From: Streptomyces rimosus
GTDB lineage: Bacteria; Actinomycetota; Actinomycetes; Streptomycetales; Streptomycetaceae
Reading direction: 5' to 3'
Assembly (NCBI RefSeq): GCF_008704655.1
Contig: NZ_CP023688.1
Location: forward strand, 2,356,001 to 2,420,000
Length of the DNA stretch: 64,000 nt
The notes under the pieces: generated by a model
What the model saw: only the letters and a program-made list of their open reading frames with translations
What the model was told of the DNA's origin: nothing
Databases searched by the model: none
Program-made: the position numbers and the translations under genes
Shown here: positions 17,783 through 32,100 of the stretch, piece by piece
Position numbering within the stretch: position 1 is the first letter of the stretch
Layout: each line of letters starts with the position of its first letter

Positions 17783-20700
17783 CCACTTCTGTTCCGCTGC
17801 CGCTGACCGCGGCGCAGCACGCCGTTCTGCTGGACGGCCGGGACCGGGCGGCCGACTGCCTGGCGCAGTACCTCCACGTCGCGGAGTCGGTACGTCCGGA
17901 GGTCCTGCGCGAGGCTCTGCGCCGCGCCGTGGACGAGTGCGCGGCTCTGCGCGTGGTGTTCCGGTGGGAGGCGGACGGGCCGGCGCAAAGCCCCCTGCCG
18001 GACCCGGGCACGGCGCCCGGCGTCATCGAGGTCGATGTCCGTACCGGCCCGGATGCCGGGGAACCCGCGGTCACGACGTGGATCGACGCCGAACTCGCGC
18101 GCCCTCTCGACCCGTTCACCGGCCCGGCCCACCGCGTGGCCCTGTTCCTGCTGCCCGGCGGGCGGCTCGGCTGGTTCCAGCGCTTCCACCGGCTGGTTCT
18201 CGACGAGGCGGGCATGGCCGCGTTCACCGCGCGGGTGGGTGAGCACTGTGCCGCGGTGGCCGCCGGGGAATCGGCGCCGCCACTCCCCCTGGCCGCGCCT
18301 GCCGACCGGCTCACCGAGGAGGACGCGTACCGGCGCTCGCCCGGCCGCGCGGCCGACCACCGGTACTGGCGCGAGCTGCTGGCGGACGTCCCCGGCCCGG
18401 CACCGGCGGTGCTGCCCGCCCCGCACGGCGCACCCGCCCCTGCGGCAGGAAGCGCCGGTCACCTCGCCTCGCTCGGAGCCGCCCCCGCCGACCTCGCGCG
18501 GGCCGCGCGGCGCAGCGGCGGCGGCCCGGCGGCCGTGCTGCTCGCCGCGCTCGCCGTCCACACCCACCGCCGTACGGGCTCCCGCGACCTGGTGCTCGGC
18601 CACTGGACGACGCCGGCGGGCCCCGGCGGCGCGACCCTGGTCCCGGTACGGATCACCGTCACCCCGGACCTGACCTTCGCGCAGGTCACCCGGCGGGCCG
18701 GGGCCGCCCTGCGCCGCGCCCGGCGGCACCGGTTCCTCGCCGACGCCGACCTGCCGTGGAGCGCACCGGCCGGCTACGGCGCGGTCGCCGCCTTCGAACC
18801 GGCCACCGGGAGCACCGGCACCGTCGTCCGCACCTGGGGCGCGCCCGGCGAGGGGCTTTCGGTGCGGGCCCGGGAGACGGCCGACGGGGACTGGCGCCTG
18901 GAGGTACGGGAGGGCGCCTCGCCCGACGATCGCGGGGCCGGGCACCGGCTGCCCCGGCTGCTGGCACGGCTGGTGGCCGCGCCGGACGTCCCGGTGGGCC
19001 GGTTCGACCTCGCCGCTCCGGAAGAACTGCGGCGTGTGGAGGCCGAGTTCAACGCCACCGCACGGGACGTGCCGGACTCGACGGTGACCGCGGAGTTCGC
19101 GGCGGTCGTCCGCCGCACTCCCGACGCGGTGGCGGTACACGGCCGGGACGGCACGCTCACCTACGCCGAGCTGAACGAGCGCGCCACCCGGCTCGCCGGC
19201 CGGCTCCGTCAGCAGGGCATCGGCCCCGAGGACCTGGTGGCCGTCCTGCTGCCCCGTACGCCGGACATGGTCACCGCCGTGCTGGGGGTGCTGCTGGCCG
19301 GTGCGGCGTACCTGCCCGTCGATCCCGCGTACCCGGCGGGCCGCATCGCCTTCCTGCTCGACGACGCGCGGCCCCGGGCCGTCCTGACCACCACGGAGCA
19401 GGCGCGGCACCTGCCCGACGGCGCCCCGCCCGCCGTGCTCCTCGACGCGCCCGCCACCGGCAGTCCGCCGCCGGCTCTCTCCGTACGGCCCGGCAACGCC
19501 GCCTACGTCATCTACACGTCCGGCTCGACCGGGCGGCCCAAGGGCGTCGTCGTCACCCACCGCGCCGTGCACAACTTCGCCCGCTGGTCGGCCGACACGC
19601 TGGGGCCGGAGGCGTTCGCGCGGGTGCTCGGCGCGACCTCGCTCAGCTTCGACATGTCGGTCTTCGAGATCCTCGTCCCGCTGATGACCGGCGGCAGCGT
19701 GGAGCTGGTCGGCAACCTGCTGTCCCTGCTCACCGTCCCGGACTGGTCCGGCACTCTGATCAACACCGTGCCGTCGGTGTACCGGAAGGTGATCGCCGCC
19801 GAGTGGGTGCGCGAACGCGCCGACCACTATGTCTTCTGCGGCGAGCCGCTCTCCGCCGAGCTGGTCCGCGAGGTGCGGCGGCGCTCCCCCGGGGCGACGG
19901 TCCACAACATCTACGGGCCGACCGAGGTCACCGTCTACGCCACGTCCTGGAGCTGCCCGCCCCAGCGGCCGGACGACCCCACGCCGCCGCCCATCGGCAG
20001 GCCCGTCACCAACGTCCGCTGCCATGTGCTGGACGCGGCGCTGCGGCCGGTGCCGGTGGGGCACACCGGTGAGCTGTACCTGGCCGGTGACCATCTGGCG
20101 CGCGGTTACGCGGGCCGGCCGGGGCTGACCGCGGAGCGGTTCCTCGCGGACCCCTTCGGGCCGCCGGGCGGCCGTATGTACCGTACGGGCGACCTGGCCC
20201 GGTGGAGCGACGACGGGCAGCTGGAATTCATCGGCCGCACCGACCACCAGGTCAAGGTGCACGGCCACCGCGTCGAGCTGGGCGAGGTCGAGGCCCGGCT
20301 GGCCGCGCTGCCCGAGGCGGCCGCCGCCGCGGTGGTGGCGACCGACGACGGCGAGGGCGACCGGCGGCTGACCGCGTTCGCGGTCGCGGCCGAGGGGCAC
20401 CGGCCCGATCCGGCGGCGGTCCGCGAACGGCTGGCCGCCGACCTGCCCGCTCCCCTGGTCCCGGACGCGGTCGTCTTCGTCGACGCGCTGCCGCTCAACC
20501 CGAACGGCAAGACCGACCGGCCGGCCCTCCAGGCGCGGGCGGCGGCGCTGCCCGCCACCGGCGGCACCGACGGCCCCGGGGAACCGGCCTCCGCCGTGGA
20601 CACCCTGCGGCAGGTCTTCGCCCAGGTGCTGGGCCGGGCCGAAGTCGGCCCGCACGACAGCTTCTTCGCGGTCGGCGGCGACAGCATCCGGTCGATCAAG

Positions 20701-23700
20701 CTCGTCCGGCGGGCGCGCGAGGCGGGCTGGGTGATCCAGCCCGAGGACGTCTTCGAGCACAAGACCCCGGCGGGGCTGGCCGGGGTCGCCGTCCCGCACA
20801 CGCCCGGCCCACGGCACACCTCCGTAGCCGCAGAGGCACCCGAAGCGCCGGTCCCGGACCCGCCGCGGGAGCCGCTGGTCACCCTCGACGCCCAGGAGCG
20901 CGACTGGCTGGCGCGGCGCTACCCCACCCTCTCCGAGGTCCTGCCGCTCACCCCGCTCCAGGAGGGGCTGCTATTCCACGGCCGGTACGACCGGGACGGC
21001 GAGGACGCCTATGTCATGCAGATGACGCTGGACATGACCGGTGACCTCGACGCCGCCGCCCTGCGCCGTGCCTGCGACCTGCTGTGCCACCGCCACCCCA
21101 ACCTGCGGTCCGGCTTCGTGCAGCTGCCGTCCGGCCGCGCCGTCCAGGTCGTTCCGGAGCGCGGCGCGGACTTCACGGAGGTGGACCTCTCCGGGCTGCC
21201 CGAGGCGCGGCAGCGGGCCGAGGCCGACCGGATCAACGAGGAGGGGCGGCGCACCCGCTTCGACCCGGCCGACCCGCCGCTGATCCGCTTCACCCTGCTG
21301 CGGCTGGGCGCGGACCGCTACCGGCTGCACGTCACCGCCCACCACATCCTGCTCGACGGCTGGTCCAACCAGCTGTTCCTGCCGGAGCTGTTCGCCCTCT
21401 ACCGCGCGCCGCAAGAGGTCCCCGCGCCCACCCCGTACCGCGACTACCTCGACTGGCTGCACAGCCAGGACCGGCAATCCTCGCTCCGTGTGTGGTGCGA
21501 GGCGCTGGGCGCCGGGGACGGCGGCGTGCCGCGGCCGACGCTGCTGGCCCCGTCGGGACTGCACCGTACGTCGATGTGGCCCACCCGTCTCGAACACATC
21601 CTGACGCGGGAGCGGTCCGAGGCCGTGACGGAGTTCGCGGCCCGGCACGGCGTCACCGTCAACACGCTGCTCCAGTGCTGCTGGGGCCTGCTGCTCGCGG
21701 AGTGGACCGGACGCCCGGACGTGCTCTTCGGGACGATCGTCTCCGGGCGGTCGCCCGACGTGCCCGGCGTGGAGTCGATGGTCGGCTTCCTCATCAACGC
21801 CCTGCCGGTACGGATACGGACCGTGCCGGACGAGACGCTGGGCGCCCTGCTGCGGCGCGTCCAGCAGGAGCAGTCGCGGCTGCTGGCCCACCATCATGTG
21901 AGCCTCACCGACATCCAGCGGGCGGTCGGCGCCGACGAACTGTTCGACACCGCCCTCGTGTACGAGAACTTCCCGACCTCCGGGGACCAGCGCGCGGCCC
22001 TGCCGGGGGTCGAGATCACCGGCGCCACGAGCGAGACCGCCGGGCACTACCCGCTGTCGCTGATGGCGATCCCCCGCGACGGGCGGCTGGAGTTCAACTT
22101 CCTCTACCGGCCGGACGTGTTCACCCGCGAGAGCGTCGACCGCATGCTGGCCCGGCTGCTGCGGCTGCTCACCACCCTCGTCACGGCACCGGACACCCCG
22201 CTCGCCTCACTCGACCTGCTCGACGCGGACGAGCACGCCGCGGTGGCCGCCTACCGGGGCGCCGCCCGCACCACGCCCCGGACCACCGTCACCGCGCTGC
22301 TGGAAGCACAGGCCGCCCGTACACCGGACGCTCCGGCCGTACGGTGGGCCGGCGATCCGGACGGCAACGATCCCGGCACCGAGCTGAGCTACGCCGACCT
22401 GCACGCCCGCGCCAACCGCACCGCCCGCGAGCTGGTCGCCCGCGGCGCCGGTCCCGAGAGCTACGTCGGGCTGCTGCTGCCGCGGTCGCCCGAACTGGCC
22501 GTGGCCCTGCCGGCGGTGCTCAAGGCGGGCGCCGCCGTCGTACCCCTCGATCCGGACCACCCCGACGAGCGGCTGCGGCTGCTGCTGGACGACGCGCGCC
22601 CGATCCTCGTGATCACCGACCGGGATCACGCCGCGGCGGCCCCGCTCGACGGCATCGCGACCCTCGTCCTCGACGACGCCGTGACGGCGGCGGCCATCGC
22701 CGCCCGGCCCGCCGGTCCGCTGGACGACGGCGCCCGGACCGCCCCGCTGCTCCCGGACCACCCCGCCTATCTGATCCACACCTCGGGCAGCAGTGGCCGT
22801 CCCAAGGGAGTCGTGGTGCCGCACGGCGGGCTGCCCGGGGTGCTGCGCAGTACGGTCCCGGCGATCGGCGCCGGGCCGGGGAGCCGCGTCCTGCAGTTCG
22901 CCTCGCCCGGGTTCGACGCGGGCCTGATCGACTTCTTCGAGACGCTGACCAGCGGCGCGACCCTGGTGCTGGCGCCCAGGGACCGGCTGCGGCCCGGCCG
23001 TGCGCTGACGGACCTGGTCCACCGGGAACGGATCACCGGCGTCTGCCTGTCGCCCTCCGTCCTCGCCGTCCTGACCCCCGGCGAGAGCCTGCCTCCGGGC
23101 ACGCTGATCCGGTGCGGCGGCGAGGTACTGCCCGCCGGGCTGGCCGCGCGGTGGGCGGAACACCACCCCCTGGTCAACGCGTACGGTCCGACCGAGGCCA
23201 CGGTCGCGGCGACGACCACCGAGGCCCTTCCGCCCGGCGCCGGGGCGCCCGTCGGCCGCCCGGTCGACGGGACGGTGGTCCACCTGCTCGACACCGCGCT
23301 GCGCCCCGTCGGCCCCGGCCGTCCGGGCGAGGTGTACCTCGGCGGAGCCGCCCTGGCCCGGGGCTACCTCGGGCAGGCGGCGCTGACCGCCGAGCGCTTC
23401 GTGGCCGACCCGTTCGCGTCCGACGGCGGCCGGATGTACCGCACCGGGGACACGGCCCGGTGGAACGCCGACGGGCAGCTGGAGTTCCTCGGCCGCACCG
23501 ACCGGCAGGTCAAGGTACGCGGCTTCCGCGTGGAGCCGGGCGAGATCGAGGCTGCGCTGGCGCGGCACCCCGCCGTGGCGGGCGCGGCGGTACGGCCGTG
23601 GGCCGCGGCGCCGGACGACATCCGGCTCGTGGCGTACGTCGTACCGGAGCGGCAGCGCCTGGAGGCCGCGGCAACCGGGGCCGCCACCGAGGCGGAGCTG

Positions 23701-26175
23701 ATCCGGGAGTGGGAATCCGTCTACGCGGACCTGCGCACCCAGGAGGCCCCGCCCGCGCCGCGCGAGCCCTTCGCGGCGGACTTCTCGGGCTGGCAGAGCA
23801 CGTACGACGGCGCGCCCATCCCCACCGAGGAGATGCGGGAGTGGCGGACGGCCACCGTACGGCGGATCCGCGAACTGCGGCCGTCCCGCGTACTGGAGAT
23901 CGGCGCCGGAAACGGCCTGATCCTGTCCGGGGTCGCGCCGCACTGCGACCGCTACGTGGCCACCGACTTCTCGCTGCCCGCCGTCGAGGGGCTGCGGGCC
24001 GACCTCGCCCGCAGTCCGGAACTGGCGGCCCGGACCGAGGTGCGGCACCAGGCGGCACACGACTTCTGCGGCCTGGAGCCCGGCGCGTTCGACGTGGTCG
24101 TGCTGAACTCGGTGATCCAGTACTTCCCGTCGCGGGCCTATCTGCTGCGCGTCATCGAGGGCGCGCGGGAGCTGCTGGCGCCGGGCGGCGCGCTGTTCCT
24201 CGGCGATGTCCGCGACGCCCGGCTGCGCGACCGGCTGTTCACCGCGGCGGAACGCGCCGCGGCGGCCCCCACCGCCCCGGTGTCCGCCGTCCTGCTCGCC
24301 GCCGGGCGGCGCACGCTCCTCGATGAAGAGCTGGCCGTGGCACCGGAGTTCTTCGGCACCCTGGACGGGTGGGCCGGGGCCGATGTCCGCCTCAAGCGGG
24401 GCCGTCGCGACAACGAACTCACCCGGTACCGCTACGACGTGGTGCTCCACAAGGGCTCCGACGCCCGGGTGGTGCCCGTCGGCGACGCCATCGAGCTGCG
24501 GTGGGGCACCGACGTGCGCACGCCGGAGGAACTGGCGGCGCTGCTGCGCGCGGCGGCGGCCCCGATGCCCGTACGGGTGTCCGGCATTCCGGACGCCCGG
24601 CTCGCCACCGACACGGCGCTGCTCGACGCCCTGGTGTCCGCGCCGCCCGGCACCCGGGTGGGTGCGCTCGCCGCCCCGCCGGCCGGACCGGGCGTCCACC
24701 CGGAGGACCTGGCCGACCTGGGCTCGGGGCTCGGCTACCGGGTGCTGGCGACGCCGTCCGCCGCCGAGGGCGAGTTCGACGCGGTGCTGGTGCCCGGGGC
24801 CCCGGGGGACTGCGCCGAACGATTCCGGGACGTCCACCGTCCCGCAGACCGGGACGCCGGTCCGGAGGCCGTGCACGACCCCGCCGTCGCGGCCGGACTC
24901 GCCCGGCTGCCCGGCACCCTGCTGGACGCCCTGCGCGGCACGCTGCCGGAGTACGCCGTGCCCGCCACCGTCGTCGTACTGCCCGCGCTGCCCCGTACCC
25001 CCAACGGCAAGACCGACCACGCCGCGCTGCCCGACCCGGAGCTTTCCACGGGCACCGCCGGGCGGGAGCCGCGCACCGCGCAGGAGCGCCGCCTGTGCGC
25101 GGTGTTCGCCGAAGTCCTCGGCCTGCCGTCGGTCGGCATCGACGACAACTTCTTCGACCTGGGCGGTCACTCGCTGCTCGCCACCCGGCTGGCCCGGCGG
25201 CTGGAGACGGCGGGGGCCGGGCGGGTGGACACCTCGGTGGTGTACGCCGCGCCGACCGTCGCCACGCTCGCCGGACACCTCGGCACGGACGATCAGCGCC
25301 CGTTGGCCTTCGATGTCCTGCTCCCGCTCCGCCCCGTCCGCGCCCCGGACGGCCCGCCGCCGCTGTTCTGCGTACACCCGGCGGGCGGGATCGGCTGGAT
25401 GTACGCCGCCCTGATGCGGCACCTGGGCAGCGAGCGCCCCTTGTACGCGTTGCAGTGCCGCGGCCTGGACGGCAACGGTCAACTGCCGCGCTCGGTCCAG
25501 GAGATGGCCGCCGACTATCTCGCCGAGATCCGTACGGTGGCCCCCACCGGACCGTACGACCTGCTCGGCTGGTCGTACGGCGGAATGGTCGCGCACGCCA
25601 TGGCGACCGCCCTCCAGGAGCAGGGCGAAACGGTTCGCCTGCTGGCGCTGCTCGACGCGTACGTCATGGCCGATGCCCCCGGGCTGCCGCCGGCCGACGC
25701 CTTCGGCAGCGAGCGCGCGCTGTACGGCGCGCTCCTGGACTACGCCGGGCTGCCCGCCGGTACGCAGGGTCCCGGCGCCTGGACGACCACCGACGAACTC
25801 ACCCCGGAACGGTTCCTGGAGATCGTCCGGACCGCCGACAACCCGCTCTCCGGCATCCGCGCCGAGCAGCTGCTCGCCATGGGCAGGGTCTACCGCAACA
25901 ACGTCGCCCTGGCCGCGGACTTCCGCCCCGCGAAGTTCGCCGGCGACCTGCTCTTCGTCGCCGCCCGCCGGGACGTGCCGGACCCGGTCCCCGCGCTCAC
26001 CCCCGAGCTGTGGACCCCGTACGTCACCGAGGGCCGCGTCACGGTGCACCACAGCGACTTCGCCCACCCCGACCTGGGCAGCCCCGCCGCGCTCGCCGAG
26101 ATCGGCCGCATCCTGACCACCGAGCTGCGCACCCGCGAACCGCACGCCACGCACGAGAGGAACCGGACGCCATGA
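17779..26175 (+). CDS. NRPS: C(degenerate)-A-T-C-A(N-methyltransferase)-T-TE, 2798 aa
   Basis: Two-module terminating peptide synthetase. The first C domain (1-410) reads HRLVLDE (137-143) where HHxxxDG is expected, so the catalytic second His is Arg138. A1 (about 440-930) has code D-M-F-N-V-C-I-V-Y-K, not recognised. T1 has Ser969 (GGDSI). C2 (about 1010-1450) is intact with HHILLDG at 1188. A2 (about 1480-1970, code D-A-I-C-R-G-A-V-A-K) shares its last five letters with known Trp codes, a tentative hint only. An N-methyltransferase is inserted between A8 and A10 (VLEIGAGNG at 2038). T2 has Ser2465. The thioesterase (about 2515-2790) has GWSYGG with Ser2599. The product is released or cyclised here although another NRPS gene follows. 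It is coupled to both neighbours by ATGA. Confidence 0.93.
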   Translation: MTTSVPLPLTAAQHAVLLDGRDRAADCLAQYLHVAESVRPEVLREALRRAVDECAALRVVFRWEADGPAQSPLPDPGTAPGVIEVDVRTGPDAGEPAVTTWIDAELARPLDPFTGPAHRVALFLLPGGRLGWFQRFHRLVLDEAGMAAFTARVGEHCAAVAAGESAPPLPLAAPADRLTEEDAYRRSPGRAADHRYWRELLADVPGPAPAVLPAPHGAPAPAAGSAGHLASLGAAPADLARAARRSGGGPAAVLLAALAVHTHRRTGSRDLVLGHWTTPAGPGGATLVPVRITVTPDLTFAQVTRRAGAALRRARRHRFLADADLPWSAPAGYGAVAAFEPATGSTGTVVRTWGAPGEGLSVRARETADGDWRLEVREGASPDDRGAGHRLPRLLARLVAAPDVPVGRFDLAAPEELRRVEAEFNATARDVPDSTVTAEFAAVVRRTPDAVAVHGRDGTLTYAELNERATRLAGRLRQQGIGPEDLVAVLLPRTPDMVTAVLGVLLAGAAYLPVDPAYPAGRIAFLLDDARPRAVLTTTEQARHLPDGAPPAVLLDAPATGSPPPALSVRPGNAAYVIYTSGSTGRPKGVVVTHRAVHNFARWSADTLGPEAFARVLGATSLSFDMSVFEILVPLMTGGSVELVGNLLSLLTVPDWSGTLINTVPSVYRKVIAAEWVRERADHYVFCGEPLSAELVREVRRRSPGATVHNIYGPTEVTVYATSWSCPPQRPDDPTPPPIGRPVTNVRCHVLDAALRPVPVGHTGELYLAGDHLARGYAGRPGLTAERFLADPFGPPGGRMYRTGDLARWSDDGQLEFIGRTDHQVKVHGHRVELGEVEARLAALPEAAAAAVVATDDGEGDRRLTAFAVAAEGHRPDPAAVRERLAADLPAPLVPDAVVFVDALPLNPNGKTDRPALQARAAALPATGGTDGPGEPASAVDTLRQVFAQVLGRAEVGPHDSFFAVGGDSIRSIKLVRRAREAGWVIQPEDVFEHKTPAGLAGVAVPHTPGPRHTSVAAEAPEAPVPDPPREPLVTLDAQERDWLARRYPTLSEVLPLTPLQEGLLFHGRYDRDGEDAYVMQMTLDMTGDLDAAALRRACDLLCHRHPNLRSGFVQLPSGRAVQVVPERGADFTEVDLSGLPEARQRAEADRINEEGRRTRFDPADPPLIRFTLLRLGADRYRLHVTAHHILLDGWSNQLFLPELFALYRAPQEVPAPTPYRDYLDWLHSQDRQSSLRVWCEALGAGDGGVPRPTLLAPSGLHRTSMWPTRLEHILTRERSEAVTEFAARHGVTVNTLLQCCWGLLLAEWTGRPDVLFGTIVSGRSPDVPGVESMVGFLINALPVRIRTVPDETLGALLRRVQQEQSRLLAHHHVSLTDIQRAVGADELFDTALVYENFPTSGDQRAALPGVEITGATSETAGHYPLSLMAIPRDGRLEFNFLYRPDVFTRESVDRMLARLLRLLTTLVTAPDTPLASLDLLDADEHAAVAAYRGAARTTPRTTVTALLEAQAARTPDAPAVRWAGDPDGNDPGTELSYADLHARANRTARELVARGAGPESYVGLLLPRSPELAVALPAVLKAGAAVVPLDPDHPDERLRLLLDDARPILVITDRDHAAAAPLDGIATLVLDDAVTAAAIAARPAGPLDDGARTAPLLPDHPAYLIHTSGSSGRPKGVVVPHGGLPGVLRSTVPAIGAGPGSRVLQFASPGFDAGLIDFFETLTSGATLVLAPRDRLRPGRALTDLVHRERITGVCLSPSVLAVLTPGESLPPGTLIRCGGEVLPAGLAARWAEHHPLVNAYGPTEATVAATTTEALPPGAGAPVGRPVDGTVVHLLDTALRPVGPGRPGEVYLGGAALARGYLGQAALTAERFVADPFASDGGRMYRTGDTARWNADGQLEFLGRTDRQVKVRGFRVEPGEIEAALARHPAVAGAAVRPWAAAPDDIRLVAYVVPERQRLEAAATGAATEAELIREWESVYADLRTQEAPPAPREPFAADFSGWQSTYDGAPIPTEEMREWRTATVRRIRELRPSRVLEIGAGNGLILSGVAPHCDRYVATDFSLPAVEGLRADLARSPELAARTEVRHQAAHDFCGLEPGAFDVVVLNSVIQYFPSRAYLLRVIEGARELLAPGGALFLGDVRDARLRDRLFTAAERAAAAPTAPVSAVLLAAGRRTLLDEELAVAPEFFGTLDGWAGADVRLKRGRRDNELTRYRYDVVLHKGSDARVVPVGDAIELRWGTDVRTPEELAALLRAAAAPMPVRVSGIPDARLATDTALLDALVSAPPGTRVGALAAPPAGPGVHPEDLADLGSGLGYRVLATPSAAEGEFDAVLVPGAPGDCAERFRDVHRPADRDAGPEAVHDPAVAAGLARLPGTLLDALRGTLPEYAVPATVVVLPALPRTPNGKTDHAALPDPELSTGTAGREPRTAQERRLCAVFAEVLGLPSVGIDDNFFDLGGHSLLATRLARRLETAGAGRVDTSVVYAAPTVATLAGHLGTDDQRPLAFDVLLPLRPVRAPDGPPPLFCVHPAGGIGWMYAALMRHLGSERPLYALQCRGLDGNGQLPRSVQEMAADYLAEIRTVAPTGPYDLLGWSYGGMVAHAMATALQEQGETVRLLALLDAYVMADAPGLPPADAFGSERALYGALLDYAGLPAGTQGPGAWTTTDELTPERFLEIVRTADNPLSGIRAEQLLAMGRVYRNNVALAADFRPAKFAGDLLFVAARRDVPDPVPALTPELWTPYVTEGRVTVHHSDFAHPDLGSPAALAEIGRILTTELRTREPHATHERNRTP

Positions 26176-29100
26176 CGGAGGGGACGGACCGTGCGGCCCA
26201 GCGCGGGAGGGGCACGGCGGAGCGGCGGTGGCCGCTGACCGCCGCCCAGTCCGGCATCTGGTTCGGCCACGAACTCGACACCACCGGGCGGCGCTACAAC
26301 GTCGGGCAGTACGTCCAGCTGCACGGGGCCCTGGACGAAGGGTGCTTCGAGAAGGCGTTGCGCGCGGCCATGGCCGACAGCGAATCGCTGCTGGTGCGCT
26401 TCGCGCGGACGTCGGAGGGCATCATCCAGATCCTCGACCCGGACGCCGCCGGCCGCCCGCCGCACCGGGTAGACCTCAGCAGCCACCCCGACCCGTCCGC
26501 CGCGGCGCAGCGGCACATCGCCGCGCTGTACGACGTCCCGTACGACCTCACCGCCGCGCCGCCCTTCGACCACCACCTGATCAGGACCGGCGCGACGGAG
26601 TACCTGTGGTGCATCAAAATGCACCATCTGCTGGTGGACGGCGTGGCCATGGCGGCCCTCATCCGCCGCGTCGCCGCCGCGTACACGGCGCTGTGCGCGG
26701 GCGAACCGCTGCCCGGGGGCCGGTTCGACTCGCTGGACACCCTGGTCGCCGAGGACCGCGCGTACCGCCGCTCGGACCGCTTCCGGAGCGACGCCGCCTT
26801 CTGGGCGGAGCGGCTGACCGGTGCCGGGGAGGCGCCCCACTTCTCCGCCGGTCCGGTCGCGCCGGACGCGGCGGAGCATCTGCGGCACAGCGCGCGGCTG
26901 GAGCGCGGACACTGGGCGCGGGTACGGGAACGGGCCGAGGCGTGGGGCGAGCGCTGGCCGTCCGTCTTCTCGGCGGCGGCCGCCCTGGCACTGCACGCCG
27001 ACACCGGGCAGCGCGACATCGTGCTCGGCCTGGCGGTACCGGCACGCAACGGCCGCCTGCGCCGGGAGGCGTTGGGCACGGTCTCCAACGTGCTGCCGCT
27101 ACGGGTGCGCGTCGACCCGGCGGCGTCCGTCGAGAGCCTGGTACGGGCCGTGGCGACGGAGACCCGGGACATCCTGCGCCACCAGCGCTACCGCCTGGAG
27201 GACATGCTCCGCGACGCCTCCGCCCTCCTCGACGAGCACCGGATCGTCGGCCCGCGGCTCAACATGATGTCGATGGACCGCGACCTGGACTTCGGCGGCA
27301 TCGCGGCCACCGTCCACGAGATCTCCCCCGGCCTGACCGACGGCTTCACCCTCGGCGTCTACCACAACGGCGAACCGGACCTGCGCGTCGACGTGGACGC
27401 GGGCGGACGCCGCTACGGGCCGGCCGACGCGGCAGGGCAGTTGGGGCGATTGCTGGAGCTGGTGACGGCCGTGGCGGAGTGCCCGGAGGGGACCCGGGTC
27501 GGTGCGTTGCGTACCGGCTCGTCGGGATCGGCAGAAACGCCCGCGCCCCCTGGCAGCACTCCTGCGGCCTCCTCCGACACCCTCGTCAGCCTCGTAGCGC
27601 GGCAGATCGCCGCCAGGCCCGACGCGACAGCGGTGGTCTGCGGCGAGGACCGACTGTCCTACGCCGCGCTCGACGCCCGCGCGGAACGGCTGGCCCGCGC
27701 CTTGCGCGCCGCGGGCGCGGGGCCCGGCCGGCTGGTGGCGGTGGCGCTGCCCCGGTCGACGGACCTGGTGGTGGCCCTCCTCGCCGTACTGCGGACCGGT
27801 GCCGCGTACCTCCCGCTCGACCCCGCGTCCCCGCCGGACCGGCTGACCTCGATACTGGCCGACGCGGCTCCGGCGCTGGTGATCGCGGACCGGCGGCCGG
27901 GCGGGCCGGGTGCGCCGGGCGGTCCAGGCGCGCCAGGGGCCCCGGAGGCGCGCGACCTCCCGCTGATCCGGCCGGACGCCGAAGCCCCGGCGGGCAGCGT
28001 GGACGGCCTGCGCCATACGCCCCGCCCCGCCGACCCCGCCTACGTCATCTACACCTCAGGCTCGACCGGCCGCCCCAAGGGCGTGATGGTCACCCACCAC
28101 AACGTGGCCCGCCTGCTCACCCACAGCACCGCCCGCTTCGGCTTCGACCACACGGACACCTGGACGCTCTTCCACTCCTACGCCTTCGACTTCTCGGTCT
28201 GGGAGATCTGGGGCGCCCTCGCGCACGGCGCCCGGCTGGTGGTGGTGCCCGAGGACATCACCCGCTCCCCCGCCGAGTTCCTGGACCTGCTGGTGGCCGA
28301 GCGGGTGACCGTACTCAACCAGACGCCGTCGGCGTTCACCCAGCTCGCCGAGGCCGACGCGGCACGCCCGGAGGTGGGCGCCCGACTGCGGTTGCGCCAT
28401 GTCGTCTTCGGCGGCGAGGCGCTGGAGCCCTGGCGGCTGGCCGGCTGGTACACCCGGCACGCGGACGACGCGCCCCACCTGGTCAACATGTACGGCATCA
28501 CCGAGACCACCGTGCACGTCACCGACGGGCCGCTGGACTCCTCAACGGCCGCCGGCGCCGTCGCCGGCATCGGCAGGCCGCTGCCCGACCTGCGGGTACA
28601 CCTGCTGGACGCCGCGCTGCGCCCGGTGCCGCCGGGCGTACCGGCGGAGATGTACGTCGGCGGGCCCGGCGTGACCCTCGGCTACCTCCACCGCCCGGGG
28701 CTGACCGCCCAGCGGTTCGTCGCCGACCCGTACGGCCCGCCCGGCAGCCGCCTGTACCGCAGCGGTGACCTGGCGCGGCGGCGGGCCGACGGAAGCCTGG
28801 AGTACCTCGGGCGCGCCGACCGGCAGGTGAAGATCCGCGGGTTCCGGATCGAGCCCGGCGAGATCGAGGCCCGGCTGGCGGAGCTGCCCGGCATCGCGGA
28901 CGCCGCCGTCCTCGCCACGACGTACGGACCGGGCGACCGCCGCCTCGTCGCCTATCTGGTGCCGGACGGCGCCCCGACGGAACCGGGCGACGTGGCGCGC
29001 CGGGCGGCGCGGGTCCTGCCCGGCCACATGGTGCCGTCCGCGTTCGTCGTGGTGGACGCGTTCCCGCTGTCCGTGAACGGCAAGCTGGACGAGCGGGCGC

Positions 29101-32100
29101 TGCGCCGCCTCGCCACGGAAGGGCCGGTGACGGGCCCGGGTGCCGGGCGCGCGCCATCGGGGGAGCTGGAGACGGCCGTACACCGGCTGTTCGGGGAGGT
29201 GCTGGGGGCGGCGGCCGGGGAGGTGCCGGGGGCAGGTACCGATCTGCCGCACACGCAGTCCTTCGGCGCAGACGCGAACTTCTTCGCCCTGGGCGGCGAT
29301 TCACTGCTGGCCAACCGGCTCGTCATGCGGCTGTGCGCGGAGATCCCCGCGACGGTCTCGGTACGCGACCTCTTCCAGCATCCGACGGTCGCCGGGATGG
29401 CGGCGCTGATCGACGGCACGGAATCCGGGGCTGCCGGGACCCGGGAGGCGGCCCCGCTCCGTCCGGCCGCCGGTCCGCGCCCGGCGCGCATTCCCGCCTC
29501 GTACGCCCAGCGCAGCCTGTGGTTCCTGCACCGGCTCGGCGGCCAGGAGTCGACGTACCACATCCCGCTCGCCGCCCGGCTCTCCGGGCCGCTGGACATC
29601 GAGGCGCTGCGGGCCGCGGTCGCCGACGTACAGAACCGCCACGAGAGCCTGCGTACCGTCTTCCCCGACACCGACGGCGAGCCCTGCCAGCACATTCTGG
29701 AAGCCCCCGACGCACCCTTCACCGTCCTGCCGACGGACGAGGACGAGCTGCCCGCCGCGCTGTCCGCCCACGCCCGCGCGCCCTTCGACCTGCTGGCCGA
29801 AGTCCCGTGGCGCGTGGTGCTCTTCACCCTGGCCCCCGACACCCACGTCCTGCTGCTCGTCGTCCACCACATCGCCGCCGACGAGCACGCGCTGCGCCCC
29901 CTGCTCGGCGATCTGGCCGCCGCGTACGGGGCGCGGTCGGCCGGGCACGCCCCGGCGCTGCCGCGCCTGCCCTTGCAGTACGCCGACTTCACGCTGTGGC
30001 AGCGCGGCACGCTGGGCAGCGAGGACGATCCGGACAGCCCCCTGTCGGCCGAACTCGCGCACTGGCGCGAGGCGTTGCGCGGCGCACCGGCGGAGCTCCC
30101 CCTCCCGACGGATCACCGCCTGCCCGAAGTACCCGCCCACCCCGGCGGCACGGTGACCTTCGCGCTCGACGCCACCCTCGGCACCCGCCTCACCCAGCTC
30201 GCCGCGGCGCGCGGGGCGACGACCTTCATGGCCCTGCACGCCGCCGTGGCGTGCCTGCTCAGCAGGCTGGGCGCGGGGACGGACATCGCGGTGGGCACGG
30301 TCACGGCGGGCCGCGCCGACCCGTCGCTCGACAACCTGGTCGGCTTCTTCGCCCAGACCCTCGTCCTGCGCACCGATCTGTCCGGCGGCCCCGGCTTCGC
30401 CGCCGTCCTCGACCGTGTCCGCGCGGCCGATATCCGGGCGTTCGCGCACGAGGCACCGTTCGACCGGGTGGTGGAGGCGGTCAACCCGCCCCGCGCACTG
30501 GGCCGCCACCCACTCTTCCAGACCATGATCACCATGCATGGACGGCAGCGGACCACGCTGCGACTGCCCGGCCTCGACTGCGCCCCGCTCCCCCTGGACC
30601 GGGCGATGGCCAAGTTCACGCTGCTCTTCGAGTTCACGGAGTGCGGTGACGGCCGCATCGAGGGCACCCTCGAATACGCCGCCGACGCCTTCCGCCAGGA
30701 GACGGCCGCGCTGCTGGTGCGCGCGCTGGAACGGCTGGTGCGGGGCGTGCTGGAGGAGCCGGAACGGCCGTACGGGACGATCATGGTGGTGGAGGCGGAG
30801 GAGGTGGGGACGCTGCGTGTGCCGGGATCGGCACCGGCCCCCGCCACTCCGTCGGCACCGGTCCCTGCCGCTCCGTCGGCACCGGTCCCCGCCGCTCCGG
30901 AGGCTCCAGCCCCCACCACTCCGTCGGCCCCGATCCCATCCGCATCGACCGCCTGGGAGGCCCCCTCCGCCTCCGCCACCGAAGAACTCCTCTCTGCCCT
31001 CTTCCGCTCCCTCCTGGGCCGAGCCCAGATCGACCCCGACATCAGCTTCTTCCAGCTCGGCGGCGACAGCATCCTCGCCGTCCAGTTGGTCACCCGGGCC
31101 CGCGCCGGCGGCGTACTGATCAGCCCCAAGGACGTCTTCACCCACCAGAGCGTGCGCGCCCTCGCCACGGCGGCCGACCGGGCCGTCCCCGCCGCCGCTC
31201 CGGAAGGCACCGGGCACCAGGCCCTCGGCGAGCTGCCCGGCACCCCGATCATGGACTGGCTCGCCTCGCTCGGCGGCCCGGTGGACGGCTTCGCGCAGTC
31301 CGTGGTGTGCCGGCTGCCCCGTACGGCTACGATCGGCACCCTGCGAGCGGCCCTGCAACAACTGCTCGACCACCACGACGCGTTGCGGCTGCGGTGGAGC
31401 GGCCCTGCGGAGACGCCGTGGCGCTTCGAGGTCCGGCCGCCGGGCGCCGTACGCGCGGACGCCCTGCTGCACCGCGTCTCCCCCGCCCGCGAGGGCATCA
31501 CCGACCGGGCCGGGCTGGACCGGCTGATCGACGAACAGCGCCGCGAGGCACGCAGGCGGCTGGACCCGGCGTCCGGCGTGCTGCTCCAGGCCGTCTGGCT
31601 CGACGCCCCGGACGAAGGCCGACTGCTGCTGGTCGTACACCACTTCGCGGTGGACGGCGTTTCCTGGCGCATCCTGCTGCCCGACCTGGCGGCGGCGCAC
31701 ACCGCGGCCGTACGCGGAGGGCGGGCCGAACTACCGCCCGTACCCGTACCGTTGCGGTCCTGGGCCTTGGCCCTGCGATCGGCAGCCGAGTCCCCGCGCC
31801 TCCAGGCGGAGGCGGAGTGGTGGCGGGCCCTGGCCGCCCGCGCCGGCGGTCCGGTCGGCAGCCGCCCGCTCGACCCGGCGCGGGACACCGTCGCCACCAC
31901 CGAATCGCTCAGCACGGTGCTCGGCACCGACGACACCGCGCCCCTGCTCGCCGAGGTCCCGGACGCCTTCCGCACGGCGACCCGCGACGTGCTGCTGGCC
32001 GCCCTGTCCATGGCGCTGCACCGGTGGCCGGGCAACGCCTCGGGCGGGCCGGTGCTCGTGGACATCGAGGGCCACGGGCGGGACATCGACCTGGGCGAAC

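Noticed and set aside
22207..26154. A 1315-codon minus-strand open frame opposite the TE-bearing NRPS
   Set aside because: Shadow of the NRPS coding strand; composition is repetitive and carries no recognisable motif.
24369..26171. In-frame upstream extension of the last NRPS by 601 codons
   Set aside because: That stretch lies inside the methyltransferase-T-TE coding region of the previous gene and has no NRPS motifs in this frame; ATG 26172 with its 4-bp overlap is the proper start.
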